Origin: Emcibacteraceae bacterium
GTDB lineage: Bacteria; Pseudomonadota; Alphaproteobacteria; Sphingomonadales; Emcibacteraceae
Direction: 5' to 3'
Assembly (NCBI GenBank): GCA_041396985.1
Contig: JAWKXO010000006.1
Span: 1 to 64,000 of the forward strand
Length of the DNA stretch: 64,000 bases
This document shows positions 53,625-62,732 of the stretch, one piece after another. The position numbers and the translations under genes were made by a program. The first letter of the stretch is position 1, and each line of letters opens with the position of its first letter. The notes under the pieces were generated by a model that was given only the letters and a program-made list of their open reading frames with translations, was not told where the DNA came from and made no database searches.

Positions 53625-55088
53625 TTAAAGCGTTTCCCCATCATCCTGCTGGGGCGGGAGTTCATCCCTGTATTTAAACTGCTCTGCCAGTTTTTTATCT
53701 TTTTCAGATTCAGGAATTTCACCTTCGGTAACCTCAGGTGGACGAACCCAGCAATCAGTACCCAGTTCCTGTATTTTCTTACAGGCATCACGGGCTTCCT
53801 CATAGCTGGTAAGCGGGCCAGCATTCAGACGATAAAAATATCCGGTTGGCTGCGTATCACGATTACCGAAATCAATTTCTGAACGGCGTGGTTCCAGCCC
53901 ACCGATAATGTCAAAATATTTTGCTTTCAGTTTTTCCCAGCCCGGGCGCAACTCTTCTTTTGTCCGGTAAGCTGCAATCTGTAATGCCCATCCTTCAGGG
54001 CCTAAAAGGGCGGGAACACCATCATCGTCTGCTGCCTGCTCAACCACTGCTGGTTCCGGCTCCGGTTCAACAACAGCAACAGGTTCCGGTGGCACTTCTG
54101 TCAGCCGTGCAACCGTAATGGCTTTGGTCAGCTGATTATCGTCGTCATTATAAACTTCGTTTGCCGCTTTGGTCTTATCGGTCATATCACTTGGAGACTG
54201 ATTAAGTACTGAATCAAACCGGTCATCCGTAGGAAGATTGCTCAGCATCCGATAATAATGGAGGTTTTCAGCAGCAATATCAGGTCCACTGTCAATGGAA
54301 AGAAGTCGAGAAGACATAATTTCATTTCCAGAAAGTGCATAAGCCATCGCCAAATTCTGACGGTTTGCAGCACCCGCATCCTTATGTTGTGCGGCCTGTT
54401 TCAGAATGTTAATCGCTTCGTCGTAGCGTGACTGCAATGCAAGCGATAACCCATAGTTATTCAGAAGTTTCAGATTATCAGGATCAACCGCAAGCCCGTC
54501 TTTATAGACTTCAAGTGAAGCTGCACGGTGGCCCTGCATATCCAGGGCAAGGGCCAGAGAACTCATCGCGTCCACATCACGCGGGTTGACGCGTACTGCC
54601 TGTTGCAAGAATGGCAAGGCGCGTGTTGGGCGGTTAAGCGCAAGATAGCTGGATCCTAAACCTTTAAGAGCTCTGATATTCTGGCCATTTTTGCCAAGTG
54701 CTTTCTGGAAGGTCTCATTGGCTTCATTATACTGACCGATCGCTGCCAGGCTTTCACCTAATCCGATCAACGGTTCTATGTTTGAGCTTTCATAGCTATG
54801 AGCGCGACGATAAAGAGGAATTGCTGCGTTATAATCACCCTGTTCGGCCATTTCATTGGCAAGGGCAAGAAAGCTGTTATCTACGACACCAGCCTCTACC
54901 GCTTCCATACGGGTTTCACTATCGCTTTGCTTATAAACAGCTGTGGCCTGATTATTTATATTTCCACTGGAACACGCTGTTACCAAAAACGTTAATCCAA
55001 CAGCAAGAAGAGAATCATATTTGATCCTCTGCTTCATACTTACAGTCAATTTTCTGTCTTCGTTGAGTTGTGTCATTTTCAATTCCAT
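53625..55088 (-). CDS. TPR lipoprotein with C-terminal SPOR domain
   Basis: The frame gives 487 residues. A lipobox (LVTACSS) follows a short hydrophobic stretch, so the protein is probably a lipoprotein. The start may be 55088, 55076 (GGA upstream) or 55037 (MKQRIKYDSL, the best signal-peptide start). TPR-like repeats cover about 70-270 (ALANEMAEQGDYNAAIPLYRRA, and ALKGLGSSYLALNRPTRALP). A SPOR-type peptidoglycan-binding domain lies at about 375-460 (GWALQIAAYRTKEELRPGWEKL). It ends in an acidic, Gln-rich tail. It follows the ParA/RHH pair by 26 nt, hinting at a joint envelope or division role. Confidence 0.82.
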   Translation of the reverse strand: MELKMTQLNEDRKLTVSMKQRIKYDSLLAVGLTFLVTACSSGNINNQATAVYKQSDSETRMEAVEAGVVDNSFLALANEMAEQGDYNAAIPLYRRAHSYESSNIEPLIGLGESLAAIGQYNEANETFQKALGKNGQNIRALKGLGSSYLALNRPTRALPFLQQAVRVNPRDVDAMSSLALALDMQGHRAASLEVYKDGLAVDPDNLKLLNNYGLSLALQSRYDEAINILKQAAQHKDAGAANRQNLAMAYALSGNEIMSSRLLSIDSGPDIAAENLHYYRMLSNLPTDDRFDSVLNQSPSDMTDKTKAANEVYNDDDNQLTKAITVARLTEVPPEPVAVVEPEPEPAVVEQAADDDGVPALLGPEGWALQIAAYRTKEELRPGWEKLKAKYFDIIGGLEPRRSEIDFGNRDTQPTGYFYRLNAGPLTSYEEARDACKKIQELGTDCWVRPPEVTEGEIPESEKDKKLAEQFKYRDELPPQQDDGETL

Positions 55089-55114
55089 TCGACTTTATCT
55101 GTCATTCTTTTTCT

Positions 55115-55645
55115 TTAATTCGTAAGACAACTACACTCGCCCAAATCACATACTTTTTTGTCTTCATTAAGATACATTTCAAGAGCAGCAGAAATTATTT
55201 CCTGACAGCTTTTTCTTGAATGTGCCGCATAAATTCTGAGTTTAAGATGATCTTCCTGTTCCATGCGAAGTGTCATAGCAATCCTTTTAGCGCTTACATC
55301 CTTACGACTGGCTGGAACTTCGTCATTTTTCATTTTAACTGATTGCTGACCGGTATTGGTTCTTGCTATCACCTTTGACGCTTTTGGTGCCGCATCTTCA
55401 TCAAAATCAACATTATTATATTGTCTTTTCTTGACGTTATTGATTTCCTTTACCGCTTCAGCAAATTTGCTGCTATCAGCTTCTTCAGTATAAAAATCTT
55501 CTGTCGGATGGGACAATACGCGGTGATGCTGAACCGGATTTAAAGCCTGTATCGTCAGGCGATGATCCGTATGTGCCGGTATGGCAGTCCCTTTTCTCGC
55601 CAGGAGTAATCCTGAAAGTCTAGCTTCTTTTTTTACTGAACTCAT
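55115..55645 (-). CDS. Ribbon-helix-helix DNA-binding protein, partner of ParA
   Basis: This 176-residue protein has a hydrophilic N-terminal 115 residues with few hydrophobic positions. A ribbon-helix-helix domain follows at about 118-162 (KRIAMTLRMEQEDHLKLRIY, then AAHSRKSCQEIISAALEMYL), like CopG/ParG proteins. It ends in an unusual cysteine cluster (CDLGECSC). It lies 14 nt after an orphan ParA gene and would be the centromere-binding or regulating partner. The function is not known. Confidence 0.72.
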   Translation of the reverse strand: MSSVKKEARLSGLLLARKGTAIPAHTDHRLTIQALNPVQHHRVLSHPTEDFYTEEADSSKFAEAVKEINNVKKRQYNNVDFDEDAAPKASKVIARTNTGQQSVKMKNDEVPASRKDVSAKRIAMTLRMEQEDHLKLRIYAAHSRKSCQEIISAALEMYLNEDKKVCDLGECSCLTN

Positions 55646-55659
55646 AACTCTACCCTCTT

Positions 55660-56373
55660 TTAACCTTCGGCCTGACGGCGACCAAACCCTGTATTCTGAA
55701 CCGGTGTGCGTCTTAACTGCTGCGCCTGATGCTGAAACACGATCCTTCTGAAATTCTTTTCAAGACGGTCGCTCACATATTCCCATAAATCAGCTATCTC
55801 TTTGGAGGACCTAGAGTCCGGATTGATTTCCATAACCGTTCTGCCATCAATCATACTTGATGCGAAATCCGTTCTCTGGTGAATAGTGGCGGGCGAAACT
55901 GTTCCATGCTGCGAAAGGGCAATGGCCGCATCGCTGGTAATTCTTGCTCTCGGAGTGGCCGCGTTAAGCACAAACATAAATGGCTTATCGCTTCTATCTG
56001 CTAGTTCGACTGTCGCCCCCGCTGCGCGCAAGTCATGCGGGCTCGGGCGGGTCGGGATAATAATAAGGTCGGAAACGGCAATAACACTCTGAATAGCCAG
56101 TGTAATGGCCGGTGGCGTATCAATGATGGCCAGTTTAAAGCCCTGCTCACGCAGCTGATCCAGATCTGAAAGAAGCCTTGAAACATTTGTCTGGGCAAAG
56201 GCCGGTGTTGGCGCTTCACGCTCATTCCACCATGCTGTCAAACTGCCTTGCGGATCAGTATCAACCAAAACAACTGGTCCGGCACCAGAAAGTTCTGCCT
56301 GCACGGCCAAATGTCCGCTTAAGGTCGTTTTTCCTGACCCGCCTTTTTGAGATGTTACCGCTAATACACGCAT
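55660..56373 (-). CDS. ParA-family ATPase
   Basis: This 237-residue deviant-Walker ATPase has QKGGSGKTTLSGHLA at residues 9-23, VLVDTDPQGSLTAWW, LAIIDTPPA and IIIPTRPSPHDLRA. It is shorter than chromosomal ParA and lacks its N-terminal HTH, so it resembles orphan ParA/MinD-like positioning ATPases. No ParB is present; a ribbon-helix-helix protein follows at once. It may position a cargo, such as the envelope machinery hinted at by the downstream TPR-SPOR gene. That is inference from order only. Confidence 0.88.
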   Translation of the reverse strand: MRVLAVTSQKGGSGKTTLSGHLAVQAELSGAGPVVLVDTDPQGSLTAWWNEREAPTPAFAQTNVSRLLSDLDQLREQGFKLAIIDTPPAITLAIQSVIAVSDLIIIPTRPSPHDLRAAGATVELADRSDKPFMFVLNAATPRARITSDAAIALSQHGTVSPATIHQRTDFASSMIDGRTVMEINPDSRSSKEIADLWEYVSDRLEKNFRRIVFQHQAQQLRRTPVQNTGFGRRQAEG

Positions 56374-56524
56374 TTATCTTACCCCGGTTCAAATTAACTA
56401 AAATGTGGTAAATTGCGAGAATATACAGACTCGCCCAAACCACCCATCCAATGCATAATGCCTGATATATCTTAATAAATCGTAAAATAGTTAAGGATGA
56501 TTAAGGTATTAACCCATTGAAAAT

Positions 56525-56551
56525 AAACATTTAATTGTTAAACATTTAATT
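56525..56551. repeat. Direct repeat of AAACATTTAATT upstream of the parA-type operon
   Basis: Two exact 12-bp copies (56525-56536 and 56540-56551) start 15 bp apart in AT-rich DNA between the pabB-pabC gene and the ParA gene. Ribbon-helix-helix proteins often bind such direct repeats, but the site is about 150 nt from the ParA ATG. Confidence 0.4.
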
Positions 56552-56586
56552 AATTTCGAGATAATTTTATGAAATTTTGCCCCTCT

Positions 56587-58401
56587 TCAGGTCATTTTAA
56601 CGGCAATCATGCCACGAACAGAATTGCATAAATAAACATGATCTGCATCCGTTAAGTCACTGGGAAATAAGATCTTTTCCTGATATTTCTTTGGATCTGA
56701 CTTTAGTAGGGAATGTCTTAATATACCGCTTAACAAACCACATTGAACCGGTGGTGTAAAAAATATACCGTCTTTTTCAATAAATATGTTGGTATAGCTG
56801 CCTTCTGTTACTTCACCACGCTCATTGGTAAATATCACATCAAAACAACCGTGTTCCTTATGGTGTTTATTATATTCCGATACATATTGCCCTCGTAGGG
56901 TCGTTTTATGAAACCTAATAGGGTCCTGGCTATCAATAACCAGGTCTGATAATTTAGCTGTTGCCACCACATTATCTGCCATCATTTTTATCTTTTCCGA
57001 TGTGATGGAAATCGTGCCGGATTTTGCAAGTAGCAGGCGGACTTTATATTTTTGATCCGGGGCATTGGAAATATATTCACAGTGTTCTTTAAGCGAAGCA
57101 GCCGCTTCATCCGGATCAAATGAAAAAGAAAAATAACTGGCCGAGCTATGAAGCCTTTGAAGATGTTCTGATAAAAATCCAAATCCATCTTTAGCCGACC
57201 AGGACATTGTTTCAATCAGCGCAAAGGACGGATAATCATGTGTAAGAAACTGTGCTTTGAGCAAACATTCGTCATATTCCGATTGCGCCACTGAATCGGC
57301 AACGATTGCACCGCCGATCCCAAGCTCTCCTCTGCCATTATTATCAAGCGTAACTGTTCTGATCGGCACGCTGAAACACATATCATTATCCGGCGTAAAA
57401 TAACCGATGGCGCCTGTGTAAATTCCCCTTTCCCCGTCTTCCAGTTCACTAATGATTTCCTGCGCCCTGATTTTTGGTGCGCCGGTCACAGATCCGCATG
57501 GAAAAATTGACGTCATGACGTCAAGGGCCGAAACCTCAGGACCGACTGTCGCTTCGACCGTTGATGTCATGGTAAAAAGGGTTCTGTATTTCTCAACCTC
57601 AAAAAGCTTAGCAACCTCAACTGACCCCTTGTCAGCAAATTTCGAAAGATCATTACGTAGCAGATCAACGATCATTAAATTTTCCGCCCGTTCTTTTTCG
57701 CTGCTTTTAAGAGCTTCTGAAAAGTCTATATCCTCTTCAGTTGTGCGTCCGCGTCGATGGGTTCCCTTCATCGGTTTCGCGGTCAGTTTACCCCCATTCT
57801 TTCTGATAAACAGTTCCGGGCTTAAGGAAAGAACGCTCAAAATATCACTTTCAATAAAGGCCGCATATTCAGCTGCCTGTGCGTCCCGTAATGTTGCATA
57901 AAGCGCTCTCGCATCCCCCTTAAAATCAAATTCGGCCTTTTGCGTAAAATTGACCTGATAAATGTCTCCGGCATTTAAATATTTCCGGATCTGATCAAAT
58001 GATTTCTGATAATTTTCACGGCTCCGGCTTAAATGCAGATTGGCAATATCATAACCATTTTCATCTTTATATGTTTGCCAGTAATAGTCAGCATCCCGGT
58101 CATCCAGTTTTTTCCGGCTCTTATATACACCCATATAGATTAGGGGTGTTTTAAGATTTTCCGGTAACCTTGATCTTAGTTTTTTTTCAATATAAAGACC
58201 CGCTTCATAGCTGATCCAGCCCGCAACATGAAAATTTTGTTTCAGGTATTGCTTAATCCGTTCAAATGCATTTTCAATTTCTGTAGGATGGTTGGCGACA
58301 ATCAACTCAATAGGGTTTTCATAAATATAAGCGGCTTCATTATTTTTTCTGGCTCTATTATTTTCCAGAAATAATGAAAGTTTCGGTTTATCGCTCATCA
58401 T
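56587..58401 (-). CDS. Aminodeoxychorismate synthase component I / 4-amino-4-deoxychorismate lyase fusion
   Basis: This is a PabB-PabC fusion for p-aminobenzoate (folate) synthesis, 604 residues from the ATG at 58401. The chorismate-binding half has KPMKGTHRRGRTTEEDIDF, MIVDLLRNDLSKFADKGSVEV and FPCGSVTGAPKIRAQEIISE. The PLP-lyase half, from about residue 370, has FALIETMSW, the lysine region HKTTLRGQYVSEYN, and TEGSYTNIFIEKDGIFFTPP. A start at 58440 would lie inside the terminator of the next gene, and 58401/58398 follow AAGG, so those are preferred. Confidence 0.93.
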   Translation of the reverse strand: MMSDKPKLSLFLENNRARKNNEAAYIYENPIELIVANHPTEIENAFERIKQYLKQNFHVAGWISYEAGLYIEKKLRSRLPENLKTPLIYMGVYKSRKKLDDRDADYYWQTYKDENGYDIANLHLSRSRENYQKSFDQIRKYLNAGDIYQVNFTQKAEFDFKGDARALYATLRDAQAAEYAAFIESDILSVLSLSPELFIRKNGGKLTAKPMKGTHRRGRTTEEDIDFSEALKSSEKERAENLMIVDLLRNDLSKFADKGSVEVAKLFEVEKYRTLFTMTSTVEATVGPEVSALDVMTSIFPCGSVTGAPKIRAQEIISELEDGERGIYTGAIGYFTPDNDMCFSVPIRTVTLDNNGRGELGIGGAIVADSVAQSEYDECLLKAQFLTHDYPSFALIETMSWSAKDGFGFLSEHLQRLHSSASYFSFSFDPDEAAASLKEHCEYISNAPDQKYKVRLLLAKSGTISITSEKIKMMADNVVATAKLSDLVIDSQDPIRFHKTTLRGQYVSEYNKHHKEHGCFDVIFTNERGEVTEGSYTNIFIEKDGIFFTPPVQCGLLSGILRHSLLKSDPKKYQEKILFPSDLTDADHVYLCNSVRGMIAVKMT

Positions 58402-58432
58402 TAAAAACCTTGTCTGACGTCTTATAATAATT

Positions 58433-58459
58433 AAAGGCACAGTGATCTGCTGTGCCTTT
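58433..58459 (-). terminator. Terminator after the aldo/keto reductase gene
   Basis: AAAGGCACAG and CTGTGCCTTT form a perfect 10-bp stem with a 7-base loop, 41 nt after the stop at 58500 on the minus strand. The T tract is short and mixed with A. Confidence 0.65.
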
Positions 58460-58499
58460 AACTGAAGATAGTGTTATTTCTGCCCTGTGAAAAGCGTAA

Positions 58500-59441
58500 T
58501 TATAGGTCTTCGATAAAACTGACCATTCTTTTACGTTCGGCTTCTGTCGGAAGGCGTCCTTTTAGGGCACCAATATTATCAACCACATGATAATCATTTA
58601 TCGTGCCCGGAATGATGACTGTAATATCCGGATGGCCCAAAATAAATTTCAGGAAAAATTTGCCCCAGCTATCCACACCGAATTCTTTAGCCCAGTCCGG
58701 TATGGCCAGCCCTTTCCCGGCTGTTGGCCCGAACAAACGACCCCGTGCAAATGGCACATTGATCATGACCGCTACCCCCTGCTCACGCGCGGCCGGAAGC
58801 ACACGGTCCTCAATTGATCGGTCAAGCAGATTATACTGGCACTGCATGAAATCCAGCTTATGCGTTTCAATCACTTTCACTGCTTCATCATTCTGACTTT
58901 CCCTGAAATGAGTGATCCCCGCATAGCGAACTTTTCCCTCATCCTTAAGGCCATAAATTGTTTCAAGATGGGCCTCGGTATCACGTAGGTTATGAACCTG
59001 CAACAGATCAAATCTGTTGGTTCTTAAATCTTCAAAGGACTGGGTGTTCTGATCAATACCGGCCTGCTTTCCAGAAATACTGGTTTTTGTTGCCAGAAAA
59101 CATTTATCCCGAGCGCCAAGTTCATCAAGGGCACGACCAACTATTTTTTCAGCATCGGCATAGGTCGGGGACGTGTCAATCACCGTTCCCCCTTCACGGA
59201 ACAGGGCTTCGATGGCGCCTTTTCTTTTACTGAAATCTGCACTTAAATCGCCAAATTCAAGCGCGGTTCCAAGACCAACCGCCGGTATTTTTTCACCGGT
59301 GGAATGGATGGTGCGGTGCAGTAATTCATTCGCCTGTGCATTAGCACTTCTGCCAAGGCCCATGCCTGCCAGCAGGCCGCTTCCGACAGCTGCCCCGCTT
59401 AATTTTAAAAACTCTTTTCTCGTTAGGTCTTTATGGTTCAT
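58500..59441 (-). CDS. Exported aldo/keto reductase
   Basis: This 313-residue protein has a twin-arginine-like leader (MNHKDLTRKEFLKLSGAAVG, ending SANAQ), so it is probably periplasmic; note the RK rather than RR pair. The barrel has VGLGTALEFGDLS, GGTVIDTSPTYADAEKIVGRAL (catalytic Asp and Tyr), a Lys near LATKTS, and LLQVHNLRD. The substrate is unknown. It lies 46 nt after the NTP/NDP-exchanger-like gene on the same strand and may share its transcript. Confidence 0.86.
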   Translation of the reverse strand: MNHKDLTRKEFLKLSGAAVGSGLLAGMGLGRSANAQANELLHRTIHSTGEKIPAVGLGTALEFGDLSADFSKRKGAIEALFREGGTVIDTSPTYADAEKIVGRALDELGARDKCFLATKTSISGKQAGIDQNTQSFEDLRTNRFDLLQVHNLRDTEAHLETIYGLKDEGKVRYAGITHFRESQNDEAVKVIETHKLDFMQCQYNLLDRSIEDRVLPAAREQGVAVMINVPFARGRLFGPTAGKGLAIPDWAKEFGVDSWGKFFLKFILGHPDITVIIPGTINDYHVVDNIGALKGRLPTEAERKRMVSFIEDL

Positions 59442-59486
59442 TTATATCTCCCAATATTTTTAACAGTTTAATAAGTTTCCCACCCC

Positions 59487-60788
59487 TTAAGGTTTAATTT
59501 CTGTTTCCTTTTCATGGTGCCGTCCCAGTCTCCAGGCCAGCATGGCCCATATAGCCGCAAGTGGCACACCGATCATGGCAATGGCGCCGATGGATAAACC
59601 GATTGCTGAACTAAGTCCTGTATAGATCCAGCCGTTGACCACATCACCGCCCCTGAAAACGGCGGTATCGATGAAATTTTTGGCTTTATATTTTTGTTCC
59701 CGGCTGACTATGCTGAACAGGTTTTCACGTGACGGGACAAACATACCATATTCCGTGGCCCGTCTTATTGTCTGAAACACAATAAAGACACCAATAACCG
59801 GCGACAGGGCCAGAAGCGAAAACCCAATGATGGTCAGGACAGGCAGAACGATTATCCCAACTTTAACGCCATATTTTGAAAGCACAGGACCCGAAATAAA
59901 AACCTGGAATATCAAAGCACCGATGGATACATACCGTTCAATCAGTGCAAATATTTTAACCCGTTCTGCCGTATCCGTATAGGCATCATAAATCAATGCC
60001 CCCTGCTGGAAATAGGCAAAAGTCGCCGTTAGTGATAACAAAAAAACCAAAAGGCTTATCCCCATAAGATAGCGGGATGTCAGAATTTCTGTAAATCCTG
60101 CCAGCGCTCCACCGCCTATGGCCTTTTCATTTGTGTTCTGCTCCTGTCCATTTTTCTGTTCTGCAAGACTTCCACTTCTCAGCTGAATAAGTCTTAAAAC
60201 ACAGAATATTGAAAAAACAAGAACTGCTGCAGAGACCAGCAACAGATTTTCAATTCCAAATTCATCGATCAAAAAAGTGACAAGTAACGGCCCTAAAATA
60301 CTGCCAATCGTTCCACCGGAGGCAATCATGCCAAACAGTTTTTTGGAATCTCCCGCCTTAAAGATATCAACCATAAAGCTCCAGAAGATTGATACGACAA
60401 AAACATTAAAGACGCTGAGCCAGACAAAAAAGACCTTTGCCACGATATCCAGTCTTATTTCCTGAATGAATAAATACCAGAACAGCACAAGATTAAAGAT
60501 AAAAAATAAATAGATATAAGGAATTAGCTTACGACGCGGAAAGCGTGCTACCAGTGCCCCATAAATGGGCATAACGGCCAGCATCACTAGAAATGTATAG
60601 GAAAAAAGATAAGCCAGCGAGCCGGTCCCGCCAGCAATGCCCATGGCATCACGGATCGGACGCAATATAAAATAAGCGGTGAGCAGCGAAAAGAAATATA
60701 GAAATGACCACACAAATGCGGCCCCTTCCTTTTCAAAAACACTTAAAAAAGAATTTTTCTGGTCCCCGCTTTTTTCATCAAACCCCAT
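59487..60788 (-). CDS. NTP/NDP-exchange-transporter-like MFS membrane protein
   Basis: This 433-residue inner-membrane protein has about 12 transmembrane helices. The block AYFILRPIRDAMGIAGG near the start and the MVDIFKAGDSKKLFGMIASGGTIGSILGP region are shared with the ATP/ADP-translocase-like MFS family. True nucleotide exchangers are known in intracellular bacteria, but members in free-living ones have no known substrate. No intracellular lifestyle is implied. It lies upstream of the aldo/keto reductase gene. Confidence 0.8.
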   Translation of the reverse strand: MGFDEKSGDQKNSFLSVFEKEGAAFVWSFLYFFSLLTAYFILRPIRDAMGIAGGTGSLAYLFSYTFLVMLAVMPIYGALVARFPRRKLIPYIYLFFIFNLVLFWYLFIQEIRLDIVAKVFFVWLSVFNVFVVSIFWSFMVDIFKAGDSKKLFGMIASGGTIGSILGPLLVTFLIDEFGIENLLLVSAAVLVFSIFCVLRLIQLRSGSLAEQKNGQEQNTNEKAIGGGALAGFTEILTSRYLMGISLLVFLLSLTATFAYFQQGALIYDAYTDTAERVKIFALIERYVSIGALIFQVFISGPVLSKYGVKVGIIVLPVLTIIGFSLLALSPVIGVFIVFQTIRRATEYGMFVPSRENLFSIVSREQKYKAKNFIDTAVFRGGDVVNGWIYTGLSSAIGLSIGAIAMIGVPLAAIWAMLAWRLGRHHEKETEIKP

Positions 60789-60915
60789 TTCATTCCCCTG
60801 ATATTTTCTTCTTATACGTAGCAGAACTTATAAAACCTGCAATATTTCGGCAGATTATAGCATAAATCGTAACAGTTTAGAGCGAAATCGGACGAGAGTG
60901 CTGTGATTTCGGATT

Positions 60916-61899
60916 TCAGAGGACAGTAATGGTGCCGTCATTATGAGTAAGCCGCGCACTGCTGCCATTAATTTGCATCAGAACAGCTTTTATGTCTGAA
61001 GGTGACATACAGGAAAACGCTGTCGAAAGCGCGTCTGCCGTTGTCGCATCCAATGATGTGACCGTTACGGAAGCATATATCCCACTGCTTTTGCCGGTGT
61101 GTGGATCAAACAAATGATGATAATTGCCGGAAGCATCAAACTGATCACCATACCCCCCCGATGTGGCAACGGCACCTGATTTAATTTCTATTACATCAGC
61201 AATGGAAACTGCATCAAATGGATCAAGCAGTCCAATTCGCCAGGGTGAACCATCATTTTGCGGTCCACCAGCCCTGTATTCCCCAATATCGACAAGTATA
61301 TTGTCAAAACCATTTTTCTTAAGATATTCGGTCACTTTATCGGTAATATATCCCTGAGCTATGCCGTTAAAGCTAAGCCCCATTCCCTGTTCTTTAAATA
61401 CGACAGTATTGTCCTGAATATCTATTTTTTCTGTGCCGATTTTTGATAAAGTTGCTTTTATCTCAATATCAAGACTTTCGCCTTCCGGCTTACCAAAATA
61501 ATTTTTATATAATGTCCAGAGTGGCTGAATTGAAATATCAAATGCGCCGTTTGTCACCTGATAAAATTGAACCGACTGTTTTAACAGATCCATAAATTCC
61601 CCGTCCGGGTTATCCAGTCTGCCAGTCTTATTTAATTTGGATATTTGTGACTCCCGATCATAAAGACTGAAAAGTTTTTCATATTTTCGGATTAATGATC
61701 TTGCGCCGGTAATGACTTCTTCTGCTTTCTTTTCATTATCAGAATATAACTGTAATGACGTTTCTGCACCCATGGCCCTACCCTGCCATTCAAAGAACTG
61801 CTTGGGCGTTTCTTTTGCAAAAAGTCCAGATGGCGTTGCCAGCACACCCGTTCCCAGCGCCATAATTCTCAGCATCCGTCTACGATTATTCATTATCAT
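60916..61899 (-). CDS. apbE: FAD:protein FMN transferase (ApbE family)
   Basis: ApbE transfers FMN from FAD to a Thr or Ser of extracytoplasmic flavoproteins. The 327-residue product has an RRR-type exported leader (MNNRRRMLRIMALGTGVLA). Motifs are WQGRAMGAETSLQLY, LSFNGIAQGYITDKVTEYL, ILVDIGEYRAGG and YHHLFDPHTGKSSGIYASV. In-frame starts lie at 61899 and 61893. The divergent gene at 62156 encodes a small FMN-binding-domain protein, the likely target. Confidence 0.94.
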   Translation of the reverse strand: MIMNNRRRMLRIMALGTGVLATPSGLFAKETPKQFFEWQGRAMGAETSLQLYSDNEKKAEEVITGARSLIRKYEKLFSLYDRESQISKLNKTGRLDNPDGEFMDLLKQSVQFYQVTNGAFDISIQPLWTLYKNYFGKPEGESLDIEIKATLSKIGTEKIDIQDNTVVFKEQGMGLSFNGIAQGYITDKVTEYLKKNGFDNILVDIGEYRAGGPQNDGSPWRIGLLDPFDAVSIADVIEIKSGAVATSGGYGDQFDASGNYHHLFDPHTGKSSGIYASVTVTSLDATTADALSTAFSCMSPSDIKAVLMQINGSSARLTHNDGTITVL

Positions 61900-62155
61900 T
61901 CTTATCCATTAAAACAGAAATAAATGCGACCAAAGGCAAATTTGATGGCCCGCAGACGTGAGCATATTAAAACTATCCGGAAAAGCAAATATTAAAAGTT
62001 ATCCGCTTGATTTTCCTGATCAGTAAGACTTAAATAAAATCCGGAAAATTGGTTTCTTTACTCGGCTATCGTCCTTTGATATTAATGCGAAAGCCTAATT
62101 GGAAATCATTCGCTCTTCCGGTTAAAAGTCCGGATTAAATGTGATGGGAAAAAAT

Positions 62156-62698
62156 ATGAAATATCTTAACATTATAGCCGCTGTTTTGATTTTCAGTGCA
62201 GTTTCTGTATATGCGCAAGACACATTCCACCCGGCGGAACGGGTCTATAACAGAACGAATGATTATGTAAAAAGTTTCTTTGACGGGGCAATACCAAAAA
62301 AATCAACAGTGTGGGTCATCGGTGACCTCCGTGATCATATTAATGAGGTTCTTAACGGGGCAGATAAAACCCCGGTAAGGTACCGATACTGGCGCAAAGG
62401 GGGCAGGACCCTATGGGTTCTTGAAAGTGTCGCACGGACCATGCCCATTACCGCCGGTGTCGTTGTTGAAGATGACAAAATAGTCGATATCAGCGTGCTT
62501 ATTTACAGGGAAAGCCGTGGCCATGAAGTCCAGAGCCGCGCTTACCGCTCACAATATTATGATGCGGCACTGACCGGTGATAATTCGCTTGATAAGCCGA
62601 TTAATGGCATTTCCGGCTCGACACTTTCATCAAATTCGATGAAACGAATTGCCCGAATTGCCTTGCTGCTACATAAAGATGTTGTGGACGCCGAATGA
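62156..62698 (+). CDS. Exported FMN-binding-domain protein, likely ApbE target
   Basis: This 180-residue protein from the ATG at 62156 (GGGA 6 nt upstream) has a signal peptide MKYLNIIAAVLIFSAVSVYAQ. The rest resembles an FMN-binding domain as in NqrC/RnfG: ITAGVVVEDDKIVDISVLIYRESRG, then the flavinylation-type motif NGISGSTLSS near residues 153-162, with the Thr as the likely FMN site. Longer starts at 62141 and 62144 exist. The divergent apbE gene supports covalent flavinylation. Its redox partner is not seen. Confidence 0.78.
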   Translation: MKYLNIIAAVLIFSAVSVYAQDTFHPAERVYNRTNDYVKSFFDGAIPKKSTVWVIGDLRDHINEVLNGADKTPVRYRYWRKGGRTLWVLESVARTMPITAGVVVEDDKIVDISVLIYRESRGHEVQSRAYRSQYYDAALTGDNSLDKPINGISGSTLSSNSMKRIARIALLLHKDVVDAE

Positions 62699-62732
62699 CA
62701 ATCAAAAAAATTAACCCTGTCTGGAATTTATA

